Source: Galbitalea sp036495225 (GTDB taxonomy: Bacteria; Actinomycetota; Actinomycetes; Actinomycetales; Microbacteriaceae). Taken from it: 9,047 nucleotides of DNA. Positions 1-5,735 of the stretch are shown piece by piece. The notes beneath the pieces are model-generated. The model was not told the DNA's origin, made no database searches, and was given only the letters and a program-made list of their open reading frames with translations. The stretch is from positions 1 through 9,047 of the forward strand of contig DASXNG010000006.1 in assembly GCA_036495225.1 (NCBI GenBank), written 5' to 3'. The position numbers were made by a program, and so were the translations under genes. Positions within the stretch are counted from its first letter, which is position 1. Each line of letters opens with the position of its first letter.

Positions 1-245
1 GATGACATCCGAAGGGCCGTAGTTTCGGAATCCTTAGGCGAATTGCACCGAGTTATCACTAGGGTTGATACGTGAGTCACCTCGACTCAACTTGCGGGAA
101 TAGAAGTCGTTTCAATCTCGTTACAACTCGTGAATTCACAAGCATCATCGAGGTTGCAGCGGTTAGATTGTGTGCACGCGGGGGATATATAGTTATCCCT
201 CCCAGAGCACCAGTAGCAGGCAGCTAAGAAGAGAAGGAGGGTCCC
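1..245. other. Apparently non-coding region upstream of the ClgR-type gene
   Basis: I find no convincing gene here. One frame is open from the window edge to a TGA at 73-75, but its third codon positions are only about half G/C, unlike the strongly G/C-biased genes downstream, so I do not call it the end of an upstream gene. The stretch is visibly richer in A/T than the rest of the window. It contains three inverted repeats: TGAGTC-N5-GACTCA (73-89), the perfect palindrome GTGAATTCAC (130-139), and GGGATA-N6-TATCCC (182-199). The last sits around a possible -10 element. This looks like a regulatory region for the gene at 246. Confidence 0.5.
182..199 (+). promoter_or_regulatory. Palindrome enclosing a candidate -10 for the ClgR-type gene
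   Basis: GGGATA (182-187) and TATCCC (194-199) are perfect inverted repeats, and the six bases between them, TATAGT (188-193), fit a -10 hexamer. Transcription would start near 200, giving a leader of about 46 nt that includes the Shine-Dalgarno at 234-240. No good -35 is visible at the usual spacing, which would suit an activator-dependent promoter. The palindrome could be an operator. Both promoter and operator are inferences. Confidence 0.4.
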
Positions 246-554
246 ATGGTTCTAGTTCGTCAGGAAATCGGCGACGTGTTGCGTGACTTCCGCCTTCAAA
301 AGGGTCGTACCCTCCGCCAGGTGGCAAGCAAGGCAAGTGTCGCGCTTGGTTACCTCAGCGAGGTTGAGCGCGGCCAAAAGGAGGCGAGTTCTGAGATCCT
401 CGCTTCGGTTGCCGACGCGCTGGAGACTCCGATATCGGTCATCATGCGCGAAGTTGGTGACCGCATCGCGATCATCGAAGGTCTGCAGCCGATTCCGGAC
501 ACGGTTCCGGATGACCTGGTCGCAGGCTACGACGCAGATCTACTGCTTCGCTAG
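246..554 (+). CDS. clgR: XRE-family transcriptional regulator, ClgR/PopR type
   Basis: This 102-aa protein is a single helix-turn-helix domain (about residues 6-63) with a short tail. The segment around residues 22-60, including ALGYLSEVERGQKEAS, matches my memory of actinobacterial ClgR (Rv2745c type). ClgR is known as an activator of clp protease genes and of some stress and repair genes. The recognition helix is probably near ASVALGYLSEVERG (30-43). The ATG start is well supported by AAGGAGG at 234-240, five bases upstream. The gene is followed by a strong terminator, so it is probably a single transcription unit. Its position next to DUF3046 and recA matches the mycobacterial neighbourhood, but the pspA-type genes found there are absent here. 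The tail ends in LLLR, with no obvious Ala-Ala-type protease tag. The family is secure; the symbol rests on similarity and context. Confidence 0.85.
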   Translation: MVLVRQEIGDVLRDFRLQKGRTLRQVASKASVALGYLSEVERGQKEASSEILASVADALETPISVIMREVGDRIAIIEGLQPIPDTVPDDLVAGYDADLLLR

Positions 555-567
555 TTATTAGGTTCGC

Positions 568-607
568 AAGCAGCGCCCCCAGCACAACTGGGGGCGTTGC
601 TTCGTTT
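568..607 (+). terminator. Intrinsic terminator after the ClgR-type gene
   Basis: Bases 568-582 pair with 588-602 over 15 positions with one G-U pair, around a five-base CACAA loop. The core CGCCCCCAG/CTGGGGGCG is perfect. A T-rich tail (TTGCTTCGTTT) follows. It lies 13 bases after the stop codon at 554 and should end the upstream transcript. Confidence 0.9.
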
Positions 608-612
608 ACGGT
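607..612 (+). promoter_or_regulatory. Leaderless -10 element for the DUF3046 gene
   Basis: TACGGT is followed by six bases and then the GTG start at 619. With the final T as -7, the transcript would begin exactly at the G of GTG. No Shine-Dalgarno precedes this gene and a terminator lies just upstream, so a private promoter is needed. No clear -35 is seen. Confidence 0.6.
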
Positions 613-618
613 GGAATC

Positions 619-846
619 GTGCGACTGAGTGAGTTTTGGATTGCCATTGCCGACGAGTTCGGCGACGCGTACGGCCGCGTGCTAACGCACGACATCGTGC
701 TCGAGGATGTCGGTGGCCGCACCGCCGAGCAGGCGATTGCCGCCGGCGTTCCCGTGCGAGGCATCTGGCTTGCGCTCTGCAAAACCATGGATGTGCCGCA
801 GTCGCGTTGGTACGGCGTGGGGCAGCGGGAACCCAAAAAGTCCTGA
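619..846 (+). CDS. DUF3046 family protein
   Basis: A 75-aa protein of unknown function. It matches the actinobacterial DUF3046 family as I remember it: an N-terminal MRLSEFW, a central GGRTAEQAIAAGVPVR (residues 33-48), then IWLALCKTMDVPQSRW (49-64). Family members are usually about 60-75 residues and often sit just upstream of recA, as here. I see no signal peptide, membrane segment or catalytic motif. Translation starts at GTG, with no Shine-Dalgarno; a -10 element at 607-612 points to leaderless translation. It is separated from recA by 307 bases of regulatory sequence and so is probably transcribed apart from it. The function cannot be stated from the sequence. Confidence 0.85.
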   Translation: MRLSEFWIAIADEFGDAYGRVLTHDIVLEDVGGRTAEQAIAAGVPVRGIWLALCKTMDVPQSRWYGVGQREPKKS

Positions 847-865
847 TCTCGTCTTGGCGTGTCGC

Positions 866-881
866 TCGAACATCCGTTCGG
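866..881 (+). promoter_or_regulatory. LexA binding site (SOS box) upstream of recA
   Basis: TCGAACATCCGTTCGG matches the actinobacterial SOS consensus TCGAAC-N4-GTTCGA at 11 of the 12 specified bases. A possible -10, TAGGCT (889-894), lies 17 bases from TCGAAC, so bound LexA would cover the -35 region. This predicts damage-induced transcription of recA, with a leader of roughly 250 nt. Confidence 0.85.
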
Positions 882-953
882 TTGTGCGTAGGCTCCCTAA
901 CAGGAACGTTCGAATACGGGTTATCCACCGATCGCACCGTGTCTCCGTCGGAA

Positions 954-975
954 TGTCGGAAGCCGCGCGTACTGT
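954..975 (+). promoter_or_regulatory. Candidate LexA-independent (PafBC/RecA-NDp-like) recA promoter
   Basis: TGTCGGAA (954-961), eight bases, then TACTGT (970-975). From memory, the mycobacterial RecA-NDp motif recognised with PafBC is TGTCRGTG-N8-TANNNT. The first six of eight bases, the exact N8 spacing and the -10 all fit. Its position between the LexA box and the gene mirrors the two-promoter layout of mycobacterial recA. The last two bases of the upstream element differ, so this is a candidate only. Confidence 0.5.
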
Positions 976-1079
976 CGGACTCGTAAGCACACGTTGCTAC
1001 ACCAGCCTTTTGTCGGGAGGCTGACGGCCTTGTTCCATCGGCCAGCAGCAAAGCGACAGCCTATGGGGCGCCACGAATT

Positions 1080-1133
1080 ATTTGGCTTTTACGCGCAGTG
1101 ATTAAAAACCCAGCACGCGCTTAAAAACCAAAT
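1080..1133 (+). promoter_or_regulatory. Hairpin with alternative pairing in the recA leader
   Basis: Bases 1080-1096 can pair with 1117-1133 at 15 of 17 positions across a 20-base loop. The 9-mer TTAAAAACC occurs twice, at 1102-1110 and 1121-1129. The GGCTTTTA part of the left arm (1084-1091) can therefore pair with either copy. The structure ends seven bases before the Shine-Dalgarno AAGGA (1141-1145). A regulatory role is inferred. Confidence 0.4.
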
Positions 1134-1153
1134 CGACACGAAGGAAGCACGCA

Positions 1154-2344
1154 ATGCCATCTGCAGCAGACCGCGAGAAATCTCTCGAAACCGCACTCGC
1201 CCAGATCGACCGCCAGTTCGGCAAGGGCTCAGTCATGCGCCTCGGCAGCGACGAGCGTGCTCCCGTCGAGGTGATCCCCACCGGTTCGATCGCCCTCGAT
1301 GTCGCGCTCGGCATCGGCGGACTTCCGCGTGGTCGAATCGTCGAGATCTACGGGCCAGAGTCCTCCGGTAAGACGACGCTGACGCTTCACGCCATCGCCA
1401 ACGCCCAGCGCAATGGGGGCATCGCGGCCTTCATCGACGCCGAGCACGCGCTCGACCCCGAATACGCCCAGAAGCTCGGCGTCGACATCGACTCACTGCT
1501 CGTCTCCCAGCCAGACACGGGTGAGCAGGCGCTCGAGATCGCCGACATGCTCGTGCGCTCCGGCTCGATCGACCTCATCGTCATCGACTCGGTTGCGGCT
1601 CTCGTGCCTCGCGCCGAGATCGAGGGCGAGATGGGCGATTCCCATGTTGGCCTCCAGGCTCGCCTCATGTCGCAGGCACTGCGCAAGCTCACCGGTGGGC
1701 TCAGCCAGACCAATACGACCATGATCTTCATCAACCAGCTGCGCGAGAAGATCGGCGTCTTCTTCGGAAGCCCCGAGACGACCGCCGGAGGCAAGGCGCT
1801 CAAGTTTTACGCTTCCGTTCGCCTCGACATCCGTCGCATCGAGACCCTTAAAGACGGAACGGATGCCGTCGGCAACCGCACCCGCGTCAAGGTGGTCAAG
1901 AACAAGATGGCTCCGCCCTTCAAGCAGGCCGAGTTCGACATCCTGTACGGCACGGGTATTTCCCGTGAGGGCAGCCTGATCGACTTCGGTGTTGACCACG
2001 AGATCGTGCGCAAGTCCGGCGCCTGGTACACCTACGACGGCGACCAGCTCGGTCAGGGCAAGGAGAACTCGCGCAAGTTCCTGCTCGAGAACCCGCAGAT
2101 CGCACTCGACATCGAGAAGAAGATCATGTTCAAGCTGGGCGTCGGGGCCGAAGCCAAGGCCGCACAGGCCAAGGCGGCGATCGCTGCTGCTGCGGTGCCC
2201 GGTAGCGCCGCGGCGGGAGTTCCTGCGGCTTCGGCACCGGTAGCCACCGGCAAGGCGGGCAAGGCAGCAGCTGCCGGTCCAGCTCCGATCGAGGTCGTGC
2301 ACGAGCCCGAGTTCGAGTCGTCCCTGAAGGTCGTCGGCGAGTAA
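1154..2344 (+). CDS. recA: Recombinase RecA
   Basis: A 396-aa ATP-dependent DNA strand-exchange protein. It forms filaments on single-stranded DNA, drives homologous repair and stimulates LexA self-cleavage. Visible motifs are Walker A GPESSGKTT (67-75), the catalytic glutamate in FIDAEHALDP (E97), Walker B LIVIDSVAAL (141-150), the L1 loop near EGEMGDSHVG (157-166), INQLREKIG (193-201) and the L2 loop FFGSPETTAGGKALKFYA (203-220). The reading frame is continuous, so there is no intein of the kind known in Mycobacterium tuberculosis RecA. The last 60 or so residues are a low-complexity Ala/Gly/Pro tail ending in acidic residues, as in other high-GC Gram-positives. The ATG start has AAGGA (1141-1145) eight bases upstream. 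A LexA box and a second damage-type promoter candidate lie upstream. recX follows after 26 bases and is probably co-transcribed. Confidence 0.98.
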   Translation: MPSAADREKSLETALAQIDRQFGKGSVMRLGSDERAPVEVIPTGSIALDVALGIGGLPRGRIVEIYGPESSGKTTLTLHAIANAQRNGGIAAFIDAEHALDPEYAQKLGVDIDSLLVSQPDTGEQALEIADMLVRSGSIDLIVIDSVAALVPRAEIEGEMGDSHVGLQARLMSQALRKLTGGLSQTNTTMIFINQLREKIGVFFGSPETTAGGKALKFYASVRLDIRRIETLKDGTDAVGNRTRVKVVKNKMAPPFKQAEFDILYGTGISREGSLIDFGVDHEIVRKSGAWYTYDGDQLGQGKENSRKFLLENPQIALDIEKKIMFKLGVGAEAKAAQAKAAIAAAAVPGSAAAGVPAASAPVATGKAGKAAAAGPAPIEVVHEPEFESSLKVVGE

Positions 2345-2370
2345 TCGCCTCGCGAGCTTCGGAACCAGAA

Positions 2371-3153
2371 ATGTCGAATGCGAGTGGCGCCGAGCCACGA
2401 CTAGCCCGGGTGACGTACCTGCCTGGAGTGCTCGCTTCGATGAACTCAGCGACCGCACCCTCAAGCTCTGAGCTTGGGACGAATACGGTCCCTGAGGGAC
2501 TCGAAGGGCCGAGCGTGGAACCCCCCACGGCGCCGCTCGCATCCGCACCTGTCGCGATCGAGCAACTCCGCGCCCAGACTGCGGAGATCCTCGAAACGGG
2601 CCAGCCCGCAGAGCTCCCCGAAACCGACGGCGAACGCTCGGCTAGAGCTCACAACGTGAGCATGCACGCGCTCACTCGTCGCGGGCTCTCGATCCAGGAG
2701 ATGACCGACCATCTTCGTGGTCGCGAGCTCGACGAAGCCGCGGTCGACTACGAGGTCACGCGTCTCACCCAGGTCGGCCTGCTCAACGACGACGAACTCG
2801 CCGAGAACCTGGTTCGTACCCTTCGTGAGCGCAAGGGTCTCGGTCGCACTGCCATCACGGCCGAGCTCCGTCGGCGCAAGCTCGACCCGGCCGCGATCGA
2901 GCGGGCGCTCGAGGTCGATCGAGAAGACCACGGCGACGATGAACTCACCCGCGCCCGTGAACTTGCGGTCAAGCGTGCGCCGCAGCTGCGATCGCTCGAC
3001 CCCGAGACGGCGCGTCGTCGCCTCGGCGCGTTCCTCATGCGCAAGGGATACTCCGGCAGCATCGTGGCATCGGCCGTGGCATCCGCCCTCTCCGCGGGTG
3101 GTCGCGAAGCCTCGCGAAACGCTCCGACGGCCGCCGGACCGCGCTTCCAGTAA
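2371..3153 (+). CDS. recX: Regulatory protein RecX
   Basis: A 260-aa protein. RecX binds the RecA filament and limits or modulates its activity. The conserved part spans about residues 90-245: three-helix repeats are visible in ARAHNVSMHALTRRGLS (91-107), VGLLNDDELAENLVRTLRERKGLGRTAITAELRRRKL (135-171) and ARRRLGAFLMRKGYS (214-228). The first 90 residues are Pro/Ala/Ser-rich and look disordered. Residues 21-47 are encoded by palindromic repeats (2433-2511), which probably entered the gene in frame. I chose ATG 2371 because GGAA lies six bases upstream and residues 8-20 (EPRLARVTYLPGV) look like real coding sequence. An internal ATG at 2440 lies inside the repeat and would give 237 aa. It follows recA by 26 bases, the usual recA-recX arrangement. 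Confidence 0.95.
   Translation: MSNASGAEPRLARVTYLPGVLASMNSATAPSSSELGTNTVPEGLEGPSVEPPTAPLASAPVAIEQLRAQTAEILETGQPAELPETDGERSARAHNVSMHALTRRGLSIQEMTDHLRGRELDEAAVDYEVTRLTQVGLLNDDELAENLVRTLRERKGLGRTAITAELRRRKLDPAAIERALEVDREDHGDDELTRARELAVKRAPQLRSLDPETARRRLGAFLMRKGYSGSIVASAVASALSAGGREASRNAPTAAGPRFQ
2433..2511. repeat. Inverted pair of palindromic repeats inside recX
   Basis: The first unit (2433-2455) begins CGCTTCGATGAACTCAGC. It is identical over 23 bases to 4796-4818 at the miaA start. The second unit (2486-2511) contains CGGTCCCTGAG and TCGAAGGG and is the same family in reverse orientation; the units pair at 17 of 23 positions. Between them lies another near-perfect palindrome, CAAGCTC-T-GAGCTTG (2462-2476). 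The second unit also holds GTCCC-TGA-GGGAC (2488-2500). The whole element keeps the recX frame open. Confidence 0.8.
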
Positions 3154-3160
3154 CGAGCTT

Positions 3161-3166
3161 TAGACT
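3161..3166 (+). promoter_or_regulatory. Candidate -10 element for miaB
   Basis: TAGACT lies ten bases before the miaB ATG (3177), which would give a transcript with about four leader bases. miaB has no Shine-Dalgarno, so near-leaderless expression is plausible alongside read-through from recA-recX. No clear -35 is seen. Confidence 0.4.
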
Positions 3167-3176
3167 TGACGGCACT

Positions 3177-4745
3177 ATGACGCTGTTAGTTGAGACGCCG
3201 GTCGGCACGGGCACGACGCCGCGCACCTACGAGGTTCGCACCTACGGCTGCCAGATGAACGTGCACGACTCGGAGCGTCTCAGCGGATCGCTCGAGGCTG
3301 CCGGTTACATTCGCGCAGAGGGCGCCCAGGCCGATGTTGTGGTCATCAACACGTGCGCGGTGCGTGAAAACGCGGACAACAAGCTCTACGGAAACCTCGG
3401 CATCCTCGCATCCATCAAGCGCGAGCACGAAGGCATGCAGATCGCCGTCGGCGGATGTCTCGCCCAGAAAGACAAGTCCGTCATTCTGGAGAAGGCGCCG
3501 TGGGTGGATGTCGTGTTCGGCACCCACAACATGGGCGCGCTTCCGACACTGCTCGAGCGGGCGCGACACAACGGTGAGGCGCAGCTCGAGATCCTTGAAT
3601 CACTCGACGTGTTCCCGTCAACACTTCCGACGCGTCGTGAGTCGACCTACAGCGGCTGGGTTTCCGTTTCTGTCGGCTGCAACAACACCTGCACCTTCTG
3701 CATCGTGCCATCGTTGCGCGGCAAAGAGAAAGACCGCCGCCCGGGCGACGTACTCGCCGAGATCCAGGCGCTCGTCGATGACGGCGCCATCGAGGTGACC
3801 CTGCTCGGCCAGAACGTCAACTCCTACGGCGTCGAGTTCGGCGACCGTCAGGCGTTCGGCAAGCTGCTGCGCGCCGCCGGGCAGATCGACGGGCTCGAGC
3901 GCATCCGTTTCACCAGTCCGCACCCGGCCGCGTTCACCGACGATGTGATCGACGCCATGGCGGAGACGCCGGCCGTCATGCCTCAGCTGCACATGCCGCT
4001 GCAGTCCGGATCCGACAGCATTCTTCGCGCCATGAAGCGCAGCTACCGGTCGGAGAAGTTCCTCGGGATCCTCGACCGCGTTCGCGCCAAGATTCCGAAT
4101 GCGGCTATCACGACAGACATCATTGTCGGGTTCCCAGGCGAGACCGAAGAGGACTTCCAGGAGACCCTGCGCGTGGTGCGCGAGGCGCGCTTCGCCTCGG
4201 CGTTCACGTTCCAATACTCGATTCGGCCCGGCACACCCGCCGCGACCATGGCCGACCAGGTCCCGAAGGCGGTCGTGCAGGAACGCTACGAGCGACTGGC
4301 CGCACTCCAAGACGAGATCTCCTGGGAAGAGAACCAGAAACTGGTCGGTACTTCTGTGAATGTGCTCGTTGGAGCAGAGGCACGCAAGGATGCTGCGACG
4401 CACCGCCTGTCCGGACGGGCCGAAGACAGCAGGCTCGTTCATTTCGAGGTGCCAGTGCATTCGGACGTTCCTCGCCCGGGGGATGTCGTCACTGTCGAGA
4501 TCACCGACGCGAAGCCGTTCTACCTGCTCGCCGACTCGGTGGATGGCTCGCCGCTCACCATTCGTCGTACGCGTTCCGGCGATGCGTGGGATCGCGCGGA
4601 GGCCGAGAGCTGTGCGGTGCCAGCGCACGGATCGACGTCGATCGACGGCGCGGCCAAGGTCTCGCTCGGACTGCCGACGCTGCGCGTCGCAACACCGGGC
4701 TCACTCACAACGCCGATCTACGACCTGAACGACGGCGAACGCTGA
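3177..4745 (+). CDS. miaB: tRNA-2-methylthio-N6-dimethylallyladenosine synthase MiaB
   Basis: A 522-aa radical-SAM methylthiotransferase that converts i6A37 to ms2i6A37 in tRNAs reading UNN codons. The N-terminal UPF0004 domain begins YEVRTYGCQMNVHDSERL and supplies cluster cysteines C25, C60 (INTCAVRENA) and C94 (GGCLAQ). The radical-SAM motif is VGCNNTCTFCIVP, with C168, C172 and C175. Other conserved blocks are LLGQNVNSYG (209-218), LHMPLQSGSD (271-280) and TDIIVGFPGETEEDF (313-327). A TRAM domain occupies about 388-452. The last 65 residues or so are a poorly conserved extension. The ATG start has no Shine-Dalgarno but a -10 at 3161-3166. It lies 23 bases after recX and directly upstream of miaA, which makes its substrate modification. 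Confidence 0.97.
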   Translation: MTLLVETPVGTGTTPRTYEVRTYGCQMNVHDSERLSGSLEAAGYIRAEGAQADVVVINTCAVRENADNKLYGNLGILASIKREHEGMQIAVGGCLAQKDKSVILEKAPWVDVVFGTHNMGALPTLLERARHNGEAQLEILESLDVFPSTLPTRRESTYSGWVSVSVGCNNTCTFCIVPSLRGKEKDRRPGDVLAEIQALVDDGAIEVTLLGQNVNSYGVEFGDRQAFGKLLRAAGQIDGLERIRFTSPHPAAFTDDVIDAMAETPAVMPQLHMPLQSGSDSILRAMKRSYRSEKFLGILDRVRAKIPNAAITTDIIVGFPGETEEDFQETLRVVREARFASAFTFQYSIRPGTPAATMADQVPKAVVQERYERLAALQDEISWEENQKLVGTSVNVLVGAEARKDAATHRLSGRAEDSRLVHFEVPVHSDVPRPGDVVTVEITDAKPFYLLADSVDGSPLTIRRTRSGDAWDRAEAESCAVPAHGSTSIDGAAKVSLGLPTLRVATPGSLTTPIYDLNDGER

Positions 4746-4757
4746 TAGGCGTGAAAC

Positions 4758-4818
4758 CGGTCCCTGAGCTTGTCGAAGGGGCCAACGCGTGAGGCCGCTT
4801 CGATGAACTCAGCGACCG
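4758..4818. repeat. Inverted pair of palindromic repeats at the miaB-miaA junction
   Basis: The left unit (4758-4783) contains CGGTCCCTGAGCTTGTCGAA. The right unit (4793-4818) is the same family inverted, and its last 23 bases are identical to 2433-2455 in recX. The two units pair at 21 of 26 positions, plus two G-U pairs, around a nine-base loop (4784-4792). The ATG at 4803-4805, the probable miaA start, lies inside the right arm. The structure begins 13 bases after the miaB stop and could act on translation of miaA or on read-through from miaB. Confidence 0.85.
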
Positions 4819-5735
4819 ATAACCCAGACACGCTGATCGCCATCGTCGGCGCCACCGGCACCGGCAAGTCCGGTCTCTCGCTCGACCTCGCCGAGCGCCT
4901 AGCCGACCGCGGACAGCCCACGGAGATCGTCAATGCTGACGCCATGCAGTTCTACCGCGGCATGGACATTGGCACGGCGAAACTGAGTGTCGCGGAGCGA
5001 CGAGGCATCCCGCACCACCTTCTCGACATTCTCGACATCAGCGACGAGGCGAGCGTTGCCGCCTATCAGGACCTCGCGCGAACGACCATCGACGAGATCC
5101 TCGGTCGTGGTGCCGTGCCGATCCTCGTCGGCGGCTCCGGGCTCTACGTGTCGAGCGTGCTCTGGGACTTCCGCTTCCCGGGCACGGACGCCGAGGTACG
5201 CGGCGCACTCGAGGCCGAACTCGAGGCCGGCGGACCGGGTCTTCTGTACCAGAGACTCAAAGAGGTGGATGCTGCGGCCGCGGCATCCATCGGGCCAAGT
5301 AACGGGCGTCGACTCGTTCGTGCGCTCGAGGTCATCCAACTCACGGGCGCACCGTTCGGCGCCGGGTTGCCCGATGACTCGACGCTCTGGCGCCCGGTGA
5401 CGATTCTCGGGCTGCAGACTCCGCGGGACGTGCTGGTCGCGCGACTCGATGCGCGCGTGAAGCAGATGTGGGCAGACGGTCTCATCGACGAAGTGCGCGC
5501 GCTCGATCGTGACCGAATGGGCGTGACCGCCGCGCGGGCAATTGGCTACGCACAGGCGATCGCCCAACTTGACGGCGGGCTCGGCCAGGCAGAAGCGATC
5601 GAACAGGCAGCGGCGCTAACGCGACGATACGCTCGGCGGCAGGTCGGCTGGTTCCGCCGGTACCACGGCGCAACCTGGCTCGACTCGGACGACGCGGGCA
5701 GGGTCGACGCGGCCATCGCTACGATTGACCAGTGA
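4803..5735 (+). CDS. miaA: tRNA dimethylallyltransferase MiaA
   Basis: A 310-aa enzyme that transfers a dimethylallyl group to N6 of A37 in tRNAs reading UNN codons, the step before MiaB. Visible motifs, numbered from ATG 4803, are the P-loop GATGTGKS (16-23), NADAMQFYRGMDIGTAK (44-60) with the likely catalytic D46, PHHLLD (70-75), ILVGGSGLYVSSVL (107-120), GRRLVRALEVIQLTG (168-182) and the C-terminal AIGYAQA and RRYARRQVGWFRR (274-286). The start is uncertain. ATG 4803 places MNSATDNPDT before the first conserved strand, and these first residues come from the repeat at 4758-4818. A TTG at 4770 would add 11 repeat-derived residues. GAGG (4791-4794) is a weak Shine-Dalgarno for the ATG and lies at the edge of a hairpin. 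The stop overlaps dapF by four bases (GTGA). Confidence 0.95.
   Translation: MNSATDNPDTLIAIVGATGTGKSGLSLDLAERLADRGQPTEIVNADAMQFYRGMDIGTAKLSVAERRGIPHHLLDILDISDEASVAAYQDLARTTIDEILGRGAVPILVGGSGLYVSSVLWDFRFPGTDAEVRGALEAELEAGGPGLLYQRLKEVDAAAAASIGPSNGRRLVRALEVIQLTGAPFGAGLPDDSTLWRPVTILGLQTPRDVLVARLDARVKQMWADGLIDEVRALDRDRMGVTAARAIGYAQAIAQLDGGLGQAEAIEQAAALTRRYARRQVGWFRRYHGATWLDSDDAGRVDAAIATIDQ
5266..5289. repeat. 24-bp near-perfect palindrome within miaA
   Basis: TGGATGC (5266-5272) and GCATCCA (5283-5289) are perfect inverted arms. The ten bases between them also pair, apart from a single T/G position, around a central GCGGCCGC. It encodes VDAAAAAS in an Ala-rich part of MiaA, so codon choice may explain it. 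Confidence 0.5.
5720..5725 (+). promoter_or_regulatory. Leaderless -10 element for dapF
   Basis: TACGAT is followed by six bases and then the dapF GTG at 5732, so a transcript would begin exactly at the start codon. It lies inside the last codons of miaA. dapF may therefore be expressed both from the upstream operon and on its own. No -35 is evident. Confidence 0.5.

Noticed and set aside
24..42. ClgR autoregulatory site in TTCG...GGCGAA
   Set aside because: Only the right half resembles the recalled CGC-N5-GCG-type site; the left half fails, and it is over 200 bases from the gene.
1..75. C-terminal end of an upstream gene in frame 1
   Set aside because: The 24 codons do not show the third-base G/C bias of the neighbouring genes, and I recognise no family.
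904..914. Second LexA box at GAACGTTCGAA
   Set aside because: The GAAC and GTTC halves lack the four-base spacer needed for LexA half-sites.
921..929. DnaA box-like TTATCCACC upstream of recA
   Set aside because: It is a single site with one mismatch to TTATCCACA. There is no cluster, AT-rich unwinding region or dnaA/dnaN context, so it is not an origin.
551..1051. Minus-strand frame across DUF3046 and the recA control region
   Set aside because: It is Arg/Ala-rich shadow sequence that overlaps a terminator, a conserved gene and the LexA box.
1493..2548. Long minus-strand reading frame (351 codons) opposite recA
   Set aside because: It is the antisense shadow of recA and recX, produced by the codon bias of high-GC genes. 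It has no start signal and no recognisable motif. The same applies to the long minus-strand frames opposite miaB (3618-4628), dapF/miaA (5546-6940) and hflX (7468-8493).
4770..4802. TTG start at 4770 for miaA (321 aa)
   Set aside because: It adds only repeat-derived residues and has no Shine-Dalgarno at the right distance. ATG 4803 gives a normal MiaA length, though it is not proven.
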